Position numbers and translations under genes: made by a program
The notes under the pieces: generated by a model
The model's database searches: none
Told to the model about the DNA's origin: nothing
Seen by the model: only the letters and a program-made list of their open reading frames with translations
DNA from: Maribacter arenosus
GTDB lineage: Bacteria > Bacteroidota > Bacteroidia > Flavobacteriales > Flavobacteriaceae
DNA: 64,000 nucleotides
Direction of reading: 5' to 3'
NCBI RefSeq assembly: GCF_014610845.1
Contig: NZ_JABTCG010000004.1
Span: 310,001-374,000 of the forward strand
Shown here: piece after piece, positions 18,065 to 26,490 of the stretch
How positions within the stretch are numbered: the first letter of the stretch is position 1
Layout: each line of letters begins with the position of its first letter

Positions 18065-19615
18065 CTAATATATCGTTTTACCGTCCTTGTCTTTAAAACG
18101 GTATTCTAGATATGTGTATGCATCCCTTGGTTGTATCTTTATCCATTTCTTATGCTCCAAAAACCATTTGGAACGCATAGATGGAAAACCTTTGGTAAGG
18201 TAGGCCGCAATAAAGGGATGTATGTTCAACGTGATCTTACTATCCTTTTTAGGGCCTTTTACAAGTTTTTCAAGGTCTGAATTTATTTTGTCTATCAAAA
18301 CAATCGGAGCTTCTATTTCTTGACCCACACGATTTGGGTCCACTTCTGTTGTTTTAATATTCATTTCGGGTCGTACCCGTTGTCTGGTAATCTGTACAAG
18401 ACCAAATTTACTCGGGGGCAAAATCTTATGTTTGGCCCGATCATCTTTCATTTCATCGCGAAGATGATCAAAAAGCTTTCTTCTGTGGGGGGCTTTTACC
18501 ATATCGATAAAATCGATAACGATAATTCCTCCCATATCACGAAGGCGTAACTGCCTTGCTATTTCCGAAGCTGCCAACATATTGACCTCCAAAGCCGTAT
18601 CTTCTTGATTTTTGGCTTTGTTGGAACGGTTGCCACTGTTCACATCTATGACGTGCAATGCCTCCGTATGTTCTATGATCAAGTATGCTCCTTTACTCAT
18701 TGTAGCCGTACGGCCGAAAGAAGTTTTGATTTGCCTTTCAATCCCAAATTTTTCAAATATTGGGACAGAAGTATTACTGTATAGTTTGACTATAGATTCC
18801 TTGCCCGGAGCGATTTCTTGCACATAATCCTTGATCTGGGTATAAAGCGTTGGATCATCAACATGTATTCCAGTAAAGGAATCGTTGAATACATCCCTTA
18901 AAATACTTGAAGCCCTCTTGAGCTCTACTAATACTTTTGAGGGTGTAGGAGCTTTATACAATTTCTTACACATTGCTGACCACTTGTTCAGCAAGTTTTC
19001 TAGATCTTTATCTAACTCGGCGACTTTTTTGCCTTCGGCGACTGTCCGGATGATAACACCAAATCCTTTTGGTTTAATGCTCTTTACAAGTCTTTTTAAC
19101 CTGTCCTTCTCTTCCTTGCTACCGATCTTCTGAGAGACCGATACGCGTTCTGAAAATGGCACCATGACCAAATATCGTCCGGCCAATGAAAGCTCAGAAC
19201 TGATTCGTGGTCCTTTGGTGGAAATAGGTTCCTTAACAATCTGTACTAATAAGGATTGATTCGATTTTATGACATCATTGATGCTGCCATGTTTATCAAT
19301 ATCTTTTTCCAATGGGAAGTTTTTCAAGGAATAATCCTTGAGCCTTCCGGTACTCACTTGTTTTATGAATTTCAACATCGAAGACAATTGTGGCCCTAGA
19401 TCATGGTAATGCAGAAAAGCATCTTTTTCATAACCTACATTTACAAAGGCTGCATTTAGACCGGTTACAGGTTTTCTGACCTTGGCCAAAAATACATCTC
19501 CAACAGAAAAATCGTTGTTGTCTTCCTCTTTGTGTAATTCAGTGAGTTTTCCTTCTTTTAGTAAGGCAAAATCGACGGCGTTAGAACTAGATCGTACGAT
19601 TAATTCTCTATTCAC
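18065..19615 (-). CDS. rng: Ribonuclease E/G family endoribonuclease
   Basis: A 516-residue RNase G-length enzyme. An S1-like domain sits at the N-terminus (GDVFLAKVRKPVTGLNAAFVNVGYEKDAFLHYHDL). The catalytic DNase-I-like region retains the two magnesium aspartates in VIDVNSGN and GGIIVIDFIDM. It cleaves single-stranded RNA in mRNA decay and rRNA maturation. After VQITRQRVRPEM, where E. coli-type enzymes carry the CPxC zinc-link, this protein has NIKTTEVDPNRVGQEIEAP with no cysteines, so the zinc-bridged tetramer contact is apparently missing. It is downstream of HU and a 29-residue basic peptide on the same strand. Confidence 0.93.
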   Translation of the reverse strand: MNRELIVRSSSNAVDFALLKEGKLTELHKEEDNNDFSVGDVFLAKVRKPVTGLNAAFVNVGYEKDAFLHYHDLGPQLSSMLKFIKQVSTGRLKDYSLKNFPLEKDIDKHGSINDVIKSNQSLLVQIVKEPISTKGPRISSELSLAGRYLVMVPFSERVSVSQKIGSKEEKDRLKRLVKSIKPKGFGVIIRTVAEGKKVAELDKDLENLLNKWSAMCKKLYKAPTPSKVLVELKRASSILRDVFNDSFTGIHVDDPTLYTQIKDYVQEIAPGKESIVKLYSNTSVPIFEKFGIERQIKTSFGRTATMSKGAYLIIEHTEALHVIDVNSGNRSNKAKNQEDTALEVNMLAASEIARQLRLRDMGGIIVIDFIDMVKAPHRRKLFDHLRDEMKDDRAKHKILPPSKFGLVQITRQRVRPEMNIKTTEVDPNRVGQEIEAPIVLIDKINSDLEKLVKGPKKDSKITLNIHPFIAAYLTKGFPSMRSKWFLEHKKWIKIQPRDAYTYLEYRFKDKDGKTIY

Positions 19616-19704
19616 CTGATTTTATTTATATCTGTTCCCCCTATAGATTTGAGGAGTGAACAAATAGATTAAACAATAGTTATTACAGGTTTTATAAACC
19701 CGTC

Positions 19705-19725
19705 GAAATTCTTTTTTCGAATTTC
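19705..19725 (-). repeat. Hairpin in the rng upstream region
   Basis: GAAATTC (19705-19711) and GAATTTC (19719-19725) form a perfect 7-bp stem with a 7-base loop. It lies about 90 bases before rng, between the terminator of the upstream peptide gene and the rng start. No T-run. It could be a leader structure. Confidence 0.4.
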
Positions 19726-19749
19726 TATGTCAATGAACGTATTAAACGA

Positions 19750-19777
19750 AAAAGTAGTTGAATACAACTACTTTTTC
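19750..19777 (-). terminator. Terminator overlapping the stop codon of the 29-residue gene
   Basis: AAAAAGTAGTTG and CAACTACTTTTT form a 12-bp stem around a short loop. On the minus strand the stop codon TAG sits inside the stem and a T-run follows. Confidence 0.75.
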
Positions 19778-19857
19778 TTGTGTCGGTTAGCTCTTCTACG
19801 CTTCTTGCGCTTATGGGTAGCTACCTTATGTCTTTTTCTTTTCTTACCACTCGGCAT
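19768..19857 (-). CDS. 29-residue basic peptide, AURKAIP1/COX24 (mS38-like) type
   Basis: The minus strand encodes a 29-residue peptide starting MPSGKKRKRHKVATHK and ending RRRANRHKKK; more than half of the residues are Lys, Arg or His. The HKxxTHKRKKRRR core resembles the C-terminal COX24/AURKAIP1 domain of mitochondrial ribosomal protein mS38, and such mini-proteins are annotated across Bacteroidota. A ribosomal role is an inference from this resemblance. It starts 26 bases after the HU gene stop and has its own terminator, so it is likely co-transcribed with HU. Confidence 0.8.
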   Translation of the reverse strand: MPSGKKRKRHKVATHKRKKRRRANRHKKK

Positions 19858-19883
19858 AAAGTTCTTATTTAAAGATTATTATA

Positions 19884-20174
19884 TTATTTTACTTGAACGT
19901 TGCTTTTCACCCCTTCTACAAAAACCTTGGCTGGCTTGAATGCCGGGATATTATGCGCCGGAATTTTAATAGTGGTATTTTTAGAAATGTTTCTGCCAGT
20001 TTTTTCCGCCCTGGTCTTTATGATAAAACTACCAAATCCTCTTAGGTAAACATTGTCACCACTCTCCAAAGAGGTCTTTACCTCTTCCATAAAGGATTCA
20101 ACAGTTGCTTGCACATCTCCTTTTTCAATTCCCAGTTTGTCTGAGATTTTCGATACAATTTCCGCTTTCGTCAT
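19884..20174 (-). CDS. HU/IHF family DNA-binding protein
   Basis: A 96-residue histone-like protein: MTKAEIVSKISDKLGIEKGDVQATVESFMEEVKTSL, then the beta arm GDNVYLRGFGSFIIKTRAEKTGRN and IPAHNIPAFKPAKVF. It bends and compacts DNA as a dimer. The start is the ATG at 20174; the longer frame from 20234 is rejected because a perfect -7 box (20213-20220) lies inside it. Confidence 0.95.
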   Translation of the reverse strand: MTKAEIVSKISDKLGIEKGDVQATVESFMEEVKTSLESGDNVYLRGFGSFIIKTRAEKTGRNISKNTTIKIPAHNIPAFKPAKVFVEGVKSNVQVK

Positions 20175-20212
20175 CTTATGTATTAAATTTTCTATATGTT
20201 TTTTTCGGCTTG

Positions 20213-20220
20213 CAAATATA
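20213..20220 (-). promoter_or_regulatory. -7 promoter box for HU
   Basis: On the minus strand TATATTTG, an exact match, about 40 bases before the HU start codon. Confidence 0.6.
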
Positions 20221-20302
20221 TAAATTAAATTCATTCTTTTTGTCCTAATGAACTAATTTTAAGTATATAAACACCTACTTTTATTATATAGTATTCATAC
20301 GC

Positions 20303-21340
20303 ATGACTTTTTCCCACAAAATTCTTCATTGGTATACGAAAAATAAACGGATCTTACCTTGGAGGGAAACCAAGGATCCTTATAAGGTCTGGCTATCTGA
20401 AATTATTCTACAACAGACTAGGGTGTCGCAAGGTTTGCCCTATTATTTGAAGTTTACGGATCGGTTTCCCACAGTTAGCGATTTAGCGAATGCCTCCGAA
20501 GATGAAGTATTGAAATTATGGCAAGGATTGGGTTATTACTCAAGAGCCAGGAACTTACACGAAACCGCTAAAATGGTTGTTAATGAATACGATGGCGAAT
20601 TTCCCAAGACCTATAAGGGGCTTTTAAAATTAAAAGGTGTTGGCGACTATACGGCCAGTGCAATTGCCTCAATAAGTTATAATATTCCCGAACCCGTGGT
20701 CGATGGGAATGTTTATAGGGTGCTTTCACGTTTTTATGGCGTGAAATTGCCCATAAACAGCACGCAAGGGATTCGATATTTCAAACAGTTGGCACGGGAG
20801 GTCATGAATTCAGGGCATATAAGGGATTACAATCAGGCTATCATGGAATTTGGCGCCATTCAATGTACCCCAAAAAACCCGGATTGCCAGGGTTGTCCCT
20901 TGAACGAAGGATGCATAGCGCTTCAAAAAAACGAGATTAACGAACTCCCTGTTAAAAATAAAAAGGCCAAAATAAAGAACCGATATTTTAATTATCTGGT
21001 CATCCTTGATCCCGATGACAAAACCCTGTTACAACAGCGAAAAGGAAGGGGTATTTGGCAAAATCTTTGGGAATTTCCTTTATTGGAAACGAAGGATATC
21101 ATCGAGAGGGATGAATTGGAACGAAGATATGATGAGGTCATAGACCTCCCAGATAGTCCAGAAGTATATCAATTTAACCATGATGCTATTGTACATAAGC
21201 TATCGCACCAGCATCTTTACACTAAGTTTTGGGTAGTGAAAACCAATGCCCCCTTAAAAAATGGGATTGATTTCAGAACATTGGTAGATTTTCCTGTTCC
21301 GGTTTTAATAGCAGATTTTATTAAAACATTTAAAATTTAG
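20303..21340 (+). CDS. mutY: A/G-specific adenine DNA glycosylase
   Basis: A 345-residue repair enzyme that removes adenine opposite 8-oxoguanine. ILPWRETKDPYKVWLSEIILQQTRV carries the catalytic Glu. LKGVGDYTASAIASI is the helix-hairpin-helix, VDGNVYRVLSR has the catalytic Asp, and CTPKNPDCQGCPLNEGC gives the C-x6-C-x2-C-x5-C iron-sulfur cluster ligands. The C-terminal NUDIX-like 8-oxoG recognition domain begins near NRYFNYLVILDPDDK. It is the first gene of a run mutY-ssb-gldE-gldD and is divergent from HU. Confidence 0.96.
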   Translation: MTFSHKILHWYTKNKRILPWRETKDPYKVWLSEIILQQTRVSQGLPYYLKFTDRFPTVSDLANASEDEVLKLWQGLGYYSRARNLHETAKMVVNEYDGEFPKTYKGLLKLKGVGDYTASAIASISYNIPEPVVDGNVYRVLSRFYGVKLPINSTQGIRYFKQLAREVMNSGHIRDYNQAIMEFGAIQCTPKNPDCQGCPLNEGCIALQKNEINELPVKNKKAKIKNRYFNYLVILDPDDKTLLQQRKGRGIWQNLWEFPLLETKDIIERDELERRYDEVIDLPDSPEVYQFNHDAIVHKLSHQHLYTKFWVVKTNAPLKNGIDFRTLVDFPVPVLIADFIKTFKI

Positions 21341-21365
21341 TACTTTTGGGCCTAAGATTTAAATT

Positions 21366-21830
21366 ATGAGTGGAACATTGAATAAGGTGATGCTTATCGG
21401 GCATTTGGGAGACGAAGTAAAAATGCATTATTTTGAAGGAGGTGGAAGCATAGGCAGGTTCCCTATTGCCACCAATGAGACCTATACCAACAAGCAAACA
21501 GGTGAACGTGTAACCAATACCGATTGGCATAACATTGTTGTACGCAACAAGGCGGCTGAAATATGCGAAAAATATCTAAGCAAAGGGGATAAGATCTACG
21601 TAGAGGGCCGGTTGAAAAACAGACAATGGCAAGGGGAAGATGGCAATGCGCGTTACACGACCGAAGTACATGTCCAGGATTTCACCTTCCTAACCACGAA
21701 AAAGGAAAGTATGGCCAACGCACAGTCAGCTAGCCAACCTTCACAGCCTGCACAACAAAAAGAACCAACAAAGACCGTTGAACCTACAATTTCGAATGAG
21801 CCCGAAGATGATGATGATTTACCATTTTGA
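21366..21830 (+). CDS. ssb: Single-stranded DNA-binding protein
   Basis: A 154-residue protein with an OB-fold (MSGTLNKVMLIGHLGDEVKMHYFEGGGSIGRFPIATNE; TDWHNIVVRNKAAEICEKYLSKGDKIYVEGRLKNRQW), a Gln/Pro/Ser-rich linker and the acidic C-terminal tip DDDDLPF that docks replication and repair partners. It lies 25 bases behind mutY and 25 bases before gldE. Confidence 0.96.
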   Translation: MSGTLNKVMLIGHLGDEVKMHYFEGGGSIGRFPIATNETYTNKQTGERVTNTDWHNIVVRNKAAEICEKYLSKGDKIYVEGRLKNRQWQGEDGNARYTTEVHVQDFTFLTTKKESMANAQSASQPSQPAQQKEPTKTVEPTISNEPEDDDDLPF

Positions 21831-21855
21831 CCCCAAAAATCCTAAAATTTGACTA

Positions 21856-23184
21856 TTGGACCCAGAACCCCTTAGTTTATTACCAACTTTTATTGCCGTG
21901 GAGAGTGCCTTGGCACTCAATATTTCCATACTTGTATTATTATTATTTTGTTCAGCACTTGTTTCCGGTGCCGAGGTGGCCTTTTTTGGTTTGTCCCCAA
22001 CCGAAGTAAATACCATTGCGCAAAACAATACGACCAAAGGCAATATTATTATAAAATTGTTAGATCGTCCGAAAAAATTGTTGGCGACAATATTAATTGC
22101 CAACAATGCAATAAACATAGGGGTGGTCCTTCTTTTTAATGTGATTGGCGACACCTTGTTCTCGAATATCACCTATGTGTTGTTCAATTTTATTTCGGTA
22201 CGATTCCTTTTGGAAGTCGTGGTGGCCACTTTCCTGATTTTGATGTTTGGTGAAATCTTACCCAAGGTATATGCCAATAGAAATCGGGATAGTTTTTCCC
22301 ATTTTATGGCCTATCCCCTGAAAGTGCTCGATTTTATCTTTTCACCATTAAGCTTGCCCATGCGTTCAAGTACGATTTACTTGAACAACAAACTAGGTAA
22401 ATACAAGTCGAACCTCAGTGTAGACCATTTGTCCCAGGCCTTGGAACTGACTTCCGAGGGCGATACGACCAAAGAAGAACAAAAATTGTTGGAAGGTATA
22501 GTGACTTTTGGAAATACCGATACCAAGCAAGTGATGCGTCCACGTATCGATTTATTCGCATTGAGCGAAGACATGAAGTTTCCTGAGGTTTTAAATGAAA
22601 TAAAAATTCAGGGATATTCTCGAATACCCGTATTCTCTGAAAATATGGACAATGTATTGGGTGTTCTTTATGTGAAAGACCTTTTACCTTACATCGATCG
22701 AAAGACCTTTAATTGGATATCATTGATTCGGGAACCTTATTTTGTACCGGAAAACAAGAAATTGGATGATCTTTTATTGGAGTTTCAGGATAAGAAAAAC
22801 CATCTGGCGGTGGTTGTCGATGAATATGGGGGCACATCGGGTATTGTTACCCTAGAGGATATTATCGAAGAAATTGTTGGTGATATCAGTGACGAATTCG
22901 ATGATGAGGATTTGGTTTATTCAAAATTGGATGAATTTAAATATGTATTTGAGGGAAAGACGACTTTAAAGGATTTTTATCGTGTGGTAAAATTGGAGGA
23001 TGAGCAGGTTTTTGAAGAACAGAAAGGTGAATCTGAGACTATTGCCGGTTTTGTATTGGAGATTGCCGGAAGCTTTCCTAGGAAAGGGGAAAAAATCGTT
23101 TTTAAGAATTATGAATTTATCGTAGAAAGTCTGGACAAAAAAAGATTAAAACAGATTAAAGTGATCTTACCACATGAAAAATAA
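21856..23184 (+). CDS. gldE: Gliding-motility-associated protein GldE (CNNM/CorC-like)
   Basis: A 442-residue inner-membrane protein. The N-terminus has a DUF21/CNNM transmembrane domain (ILVLLLFCSALVSGAEVAFFGLSPTEV...). Two CBS domains follow (VMRPRIDLFALSEDM; RIPVFSENMDNVLGVLYVKDLL; HLAVVVDEYGGTSGIVTLEDIIEEIVGDI) and then a CorC/HlyC domain. The only upstream start in frame before a stop is a TTG at 21856. In Flavobacterium johnsoniae, gldE lies next to gldD and supports gliding and type IX secretion; the same order is seen here. The end overlaps gldD by 11 bases. Confidence 0.93.
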   Translation: MDPEPLSLLPTFIAVESALALNISILVLLLFCSALVSGAEVAFFGLSPTEVNTIAQNNTTKGNIIIKLLDRPKKLLATILIANNAINIGVVLLFNVIGDTLFSNITYVLFNFISVRFLLEVVVATFLILMFGEILPKVYANRNRDSFSHFMAYPLKVLDFIFSPLSLPMRSSTIYLNNKLGKYKSNLSVDHLSQALELTSEGDTTKEEQKLLEGIVTFGNTDTKQVMRPRIDLFALSEDMKFPEVLNEIKIQGYSRIPVFSENMDNVLGVLYVKDLLPYIDRKTFNWISLIREPYFVPENKKLDDLLLEFQDKKNHLAVVVDEYGGTSGIVTLEDIIEEIVGDISDEFDDEDLVYSKLDEFKYVFEGKTTLKDFYRVVKLEDEQVFEEQKGESETIAGFVLEIAGSFPRKGEKIVFKNYEFIVESLDKKRLKQIKVILPHEK

Positions 23185-23728
23185 GAGCGGCTATTTTTTA
23201 TGGATTTGGATATTGCTTTTCGTAGGCTGCCAGGAAGAGGTTATCCCAAAGCCTAAAGCCATGTTGCGGTTGGAATACCCCGCTTCGGAATACGAATTGA
23301 TGGAAACCGACCATTTTAAATTTCTTAAGAACCAAATAAGTGAAATTAAAGAACAGAAGGGCAACTTGATAACCTTGGATTATCCGACAATGAAAGGTTC
23401 CCTGTTTATCACCTATAAAGGTGTAGACAACAATATTGGCAAACTATTGGTCGATGCCCAAAGACTGTCCATAGAACACTCCTCTAAAGCTGATGGCATA
23501 TTGCCCCATCCTTTCGTAAATGAAAAGGACAAGGTATATGGAATGTTTTTTGAGGTTGTGGGTGATGCCGCCTCCCAAGCACAATTTTACGTAACCGACA
23601 GTACGGACCATTTTGTAACGGGCTCACTTTATTTCTATACTAGGCCCAATTACGACTCCATTTACCCGGCGGCAACGTATTTACAAAACGACATTAAGAA
23701 GTTCATGGAAAGTATTAGATGGAAATAA
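23174..23728 (+). CDS. gldD: Gliding-motility lipoprotein GldD
   Basis: A 184-residue lipoprotein with signal LLFVGC as lipobox (Cys19), then PKPKAMLRLEYPASEYELMETDHFKF, the conserved GldD opening. GldD is required for gliding and for type IX secretion in F. johnsoniae. It overlaps gldE, so translation is coupled. Confidence 0.93.
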   Translation: MKNKSGYFLWIWILLFVGCQEEVIPKPKAMLRLEYPASEYELMETDHFKFLKNQISEIKEQKGNLITLDYPTMKGSLFITYKGVDNNIGKLLVDAQRLSIEHSSKADGILPHPFVNEKDKVYGMFFEVVGDAASQAQFYVTDSTDHFVTGSLYFYTRPNYDSIYPAATYLQNDIKKFMESIRWK

Positions 23729-23790
23729 TATTGAGGCGGGTGGTATACCCAAGGCAATAACAGCCAATTCCAAAAATGATTTTTTACCCA

Positions 23791-24219
23791 CTATTCCTCG
23801 CCAAGAAGCTTTTTAGCGTTGGCGATACTGGTATTGATTTGTTCACGCAAGGCTTTTACCTTTTCTTCTTCCTCATCCAGCCAGGTTTGTTTTTGTTCCG
23901 TTAGGGCCTTTCCATTCAATATCTCATCGGCATCAAAACGATTGCCGAATCCTTGCATCCAGTCCATCATTGCTTTGTGGGCGTCTTGTAGTCCCTTTTT
24001 TGCGTTGGCGTATTGCATTCCCAATTCGGTGCTATCTTCTTTTGCGCTTAATTCACCGACCATTTTGCCCATGCTGCCCATTTTAGGCATAACCTCATCA
24101 TGAATAGCCATGACTCTCTCCATTTGACTATTGACTTTTGAATCCTCTTTTTTTTCCTCTTTACATGAAGTGTTTGCAAATACGGCTATTACGGCTAAAA
24201 TGCTTAAAATCTTTTTCAT
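23791..24219 (-). CDS. Small helical lipoprotein of unknown function
   Basis: A 142-residue lipoprotein with lipobox ANTSC. The mature part is highly charged and helical (MERVMAIHDEVMPKMGSMGKMVGEL; DAHKAMMDWMQGFGNRFDADEIL; LDEEEEKVKALREQINTSIANAKKLL). Similar flavobacterial proteins are often labelled viral A-type inclusion protein, which gives no function. It is convergent with gldD. Confidence 0.75.
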   Translation of the reverse strand: MKKILSILAVIAVFANTSCKEEKKEDSKVNSQMERVMAIHDEVMPKMGSMGKMVGELSAKEDSTELGMQYANAKKGLQDAHKAMMDWMQGFGNRFDADEILNGKALTEQKQTWLDEEEEKVKALREQINTSIANAKKLLGEE

Positions 24220-24415
24220 CTGTTACTTTAAATTATTATGTTGATCCTAGATTTTCGATTTAGACAATTGTCCATTTAGCACCGCGTTTTGTTTAACTAC
24301 AATCACTTTGCGTAATGGGAATATGGCTCTTTTGTTTTACTGGATATAAGTTTCAAAAGTACGTATTACCACTGTTTTTTGAAACCTTTCCCTTATTTTA
24401 AAATCGTTATTTTAA

Positions 24416-26485
24416 CTATTCGAAATCAACATCCGAAACCCCTTCGTTCACCTTGATTTCCTGAATTATAAAATTCCATTTTTGAGGCCCCATACTCTCC
24501 GTTATTGAAAAAGGGAATTTAATGCCAGCAACTTCTTTATAGTCATCATAATCCATTGTCATTACCATTATTTTTCCATCAACATTAACACTCATGACAT
24601 CCCTAACTTTAAGTGCGGTTTCAATATCGTAGAAAGTGGATTTTACATCTGACAGTTTTAATTTATAGGCTTTTTTACCATTTATCACTTCTATACCTTC
24701 TACCTCCATACTTGTTTTAAGTAAGTTCAATTCCGCAAAAGGAGCTGATTCTTCTTTCAGGTCTTTTAACAACTCTTCACCCATATCCTTATGTCGATTT
24801 TGCTGAATTGTATAACCCTTATCCCCATCAACCACTTCCTTGCTTATGGAATTCCCCATGTACTTTATTTCTTTCATAAATTGATTTTTTGACGTTTTCA
24901 TTATTTCAAGATTTAATTTCGTACCCTGCATATCGGCTTCTGCTTTTATTGCATATGAGGTCACTTCCGATAATTTTTCTTTTCCTCCTATGGCCTCGAT
25001 ATATTTTTCCAAAACGTCATGGGCCGTCATACCCTCTGGGATGGTAACGCTATTGTCGGGTTTATCAATTTCATTCGCATATTTATCGTAATACTTGATT
25101 GGCACTTTTTTGCCATTGAAGGTTAGTTGCTCCAAGTTGTTGAGAACATCACTTCCTTTGCCAGTTACCACTATTCGAGCATTGTTTGTTGAAAAGTATT
25201 TTTGCGCGGCTTTTTGAATATCAGCTACGGAAATAGCCTCGATTTTCTCCAAATAGGTTTTATAAAAATCTTTTGGCAAACTTTCTGTTTCTATATTCAA
25301 AGCATATCTAGCTATGGTTGAAGGTTGTTCCAAAGCCATCACAAAATTACCGACATATGTAGCTTTTGCGTTTATCAATTCTTCATTTGAGACGGGTTCT
25401 TTAATTATTTTATCCATTTCTTTTAGAATTTCTACTACAGAACTATCAGTTACTGAGTTTCGAACGCCAGTATAGGCCTTAAAAGTTGCAAACCCATATT
25501 TATCATCGCTTAATCTTGATCTAGAATAGTAAGCATATGCCTTATCTTCCCTTATATTCTGTTCCAATCTGCTTACAGAACCTCCTCCCAAAATAAAATT
25601 TGCCATTATCGATGGCAGATAATCCTCCTCTTTCATTTTAAGATCAACCAAACTTTCAACAGCTATTTCAGATTGTACGGCATTGGGAACATCTATGAAG
25701 TTAATTTGGGTGTATTGTGCATTTAAGGGTTTTGAAAATTGAAAGGAGGGAGGAACGGCCTTTGTCCATGGCATGAAATTTTTGGTTACCAAAGTTTTCA
25801 CATTGTCAAACCGGACATCACCAATTACAACCAAATAAGCATTTGCTGGAACAAAATAGTCTTCATAAAACTGAATTACATCGAAAAGGGTAACGTTGTT
25901 AACGGATTCCTCAGTAATAAATTCACCATATGGATGGTCGGTACCATAAACTAAAGCGTTTTGAACTCTATTTGCAATTGCCGAAACATCCTTTTCCTCT
26001 GCCTTTAAAGCTGTAAGCAATTTTTGTTTTTCTTTTTCGAATTCTTCCTCAATGAAATTCGGATTGATGGCAGCATCTGCCATTAACTCCAATATTCTAG
26101 GAAAATATTTGGATAATGAACTCGCAAAGGCACTCTGGGAACCAAAACTGATACGTGCTCCAAGAAAATCCACTTCCTCGTTAAAATCATCTTTTGGGAT
26201 AGATTTGGAACCATTACCTAATAGACTAGCGGTAAAGCTAGAGACACCCGCTTTATCGCCTTCGAGTATTGGAGGATTGTCTATGAGTAACTGAATGGAA
26301 ACCCGTGGTAGTTTATGATTTTCAACAACCAAAACTTTTAGGCCGTTATTCAATTCAAAACGTTGCGGGTCATTGAGGTTTATTTCCGGTGTCGGTCCAG
26401 CCTCCGGCATTTTACTTCTGTCGATCTGCGCTTGTAAATTAAGAGCTACAAAGCCCAGTATTAGGGTTATTAAAATTTTGTTCAT
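24416..26485 (-). CDS. M16-family protein, non-catalytic partner, with LolA-like C-terminal domain
   Basis: A 689-residue secreted protein (signal MNKILITLILGFVALNLQAQ). It has two M16 peptidase-like domains: INLNDPQRFELNNGLKVLVVENHKLPRVSIQLLI at the N-terminus and an inactive-subunit style R/Y region (REDKAYAYYSRSRL). The HxxEH zinc motif is absent (GVSSFTASLLGNGS at that place). After about residue 480 comes an extra domain (EKYIEAIGGKEKL, ADMQGTKLNLEIMKTSKNQF ... GIKFPFSITES), resembling the outer-membrane lipoprotein-sorting fold. It starts 5 bases behind the catalytic partner gene and likely forms a heterodimer with it in the periplasm. Confidence 0.85.
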   Translation of the reverse strand: MNKILITLILGFVALNLQAQIDRSKMPEAGPTPEINLNDPQRFELNNGLKVLVVENHKLPRVSIQLLIDNPPILEGDKAGVSSFTASLLGNGSKSIPKDDFNEEVDFLGARISFGSQSAFASSLSKYFPRILELMADAAINPNFIEEEFEKEKQKLLTALKAEEKDVSAIANRVQNALVYGTDHPYGEFITEESVNNVTLFDVIQFYEDYFVPANAYLVVIGDVRFDNVKTLVTKNFMPWTKAVPPSFQFSKPLNAQYTQINFIDVPNAVQSEIAVESLVDLKMKEEDYLPSIMANFILGGGSVSRLEQNIREDKAYAYYSRSRLSDDKYGFATFKAYTGVRNSVTDSSVVEILKEMDKIIKEPVSNEELINAKATYVGNFVMALEQPSTIARYALNIETESLPKDFYKTYLEKIEAISVADIQKAAQKYFSTNNARIVVTGKGSDVLNNLEQLTFNGKKVPIKYYDKYANEIDKPDNSVTIPEGMTAHDVLEKYIEAIGGKEKLSEVTSYAIKAEADMQGTKLNLEIMKTSKNQFMKEIKYMGNSISKEVVDGDKGYTIQQNRHKDMGEELLKDLKEESAPFAELNLLKTSMEVEGIEVINGKKAYKLKLSDVKSTFYDIETALKVRDVMSVNVDGKIMVMTMDYDDYKEVAGIKFPFSITESMGPQKWNFIIQEIKVNEGVSDVDFE

Positions 26486-26490
26486 TGTTT

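Noticed and set aside
19727-19939. A 70-residue plus-strand frame near HU
   Set aside because: It is the antisense of the 29-residue basic peptide gene, whose family resemblance is clear on the minus strand.
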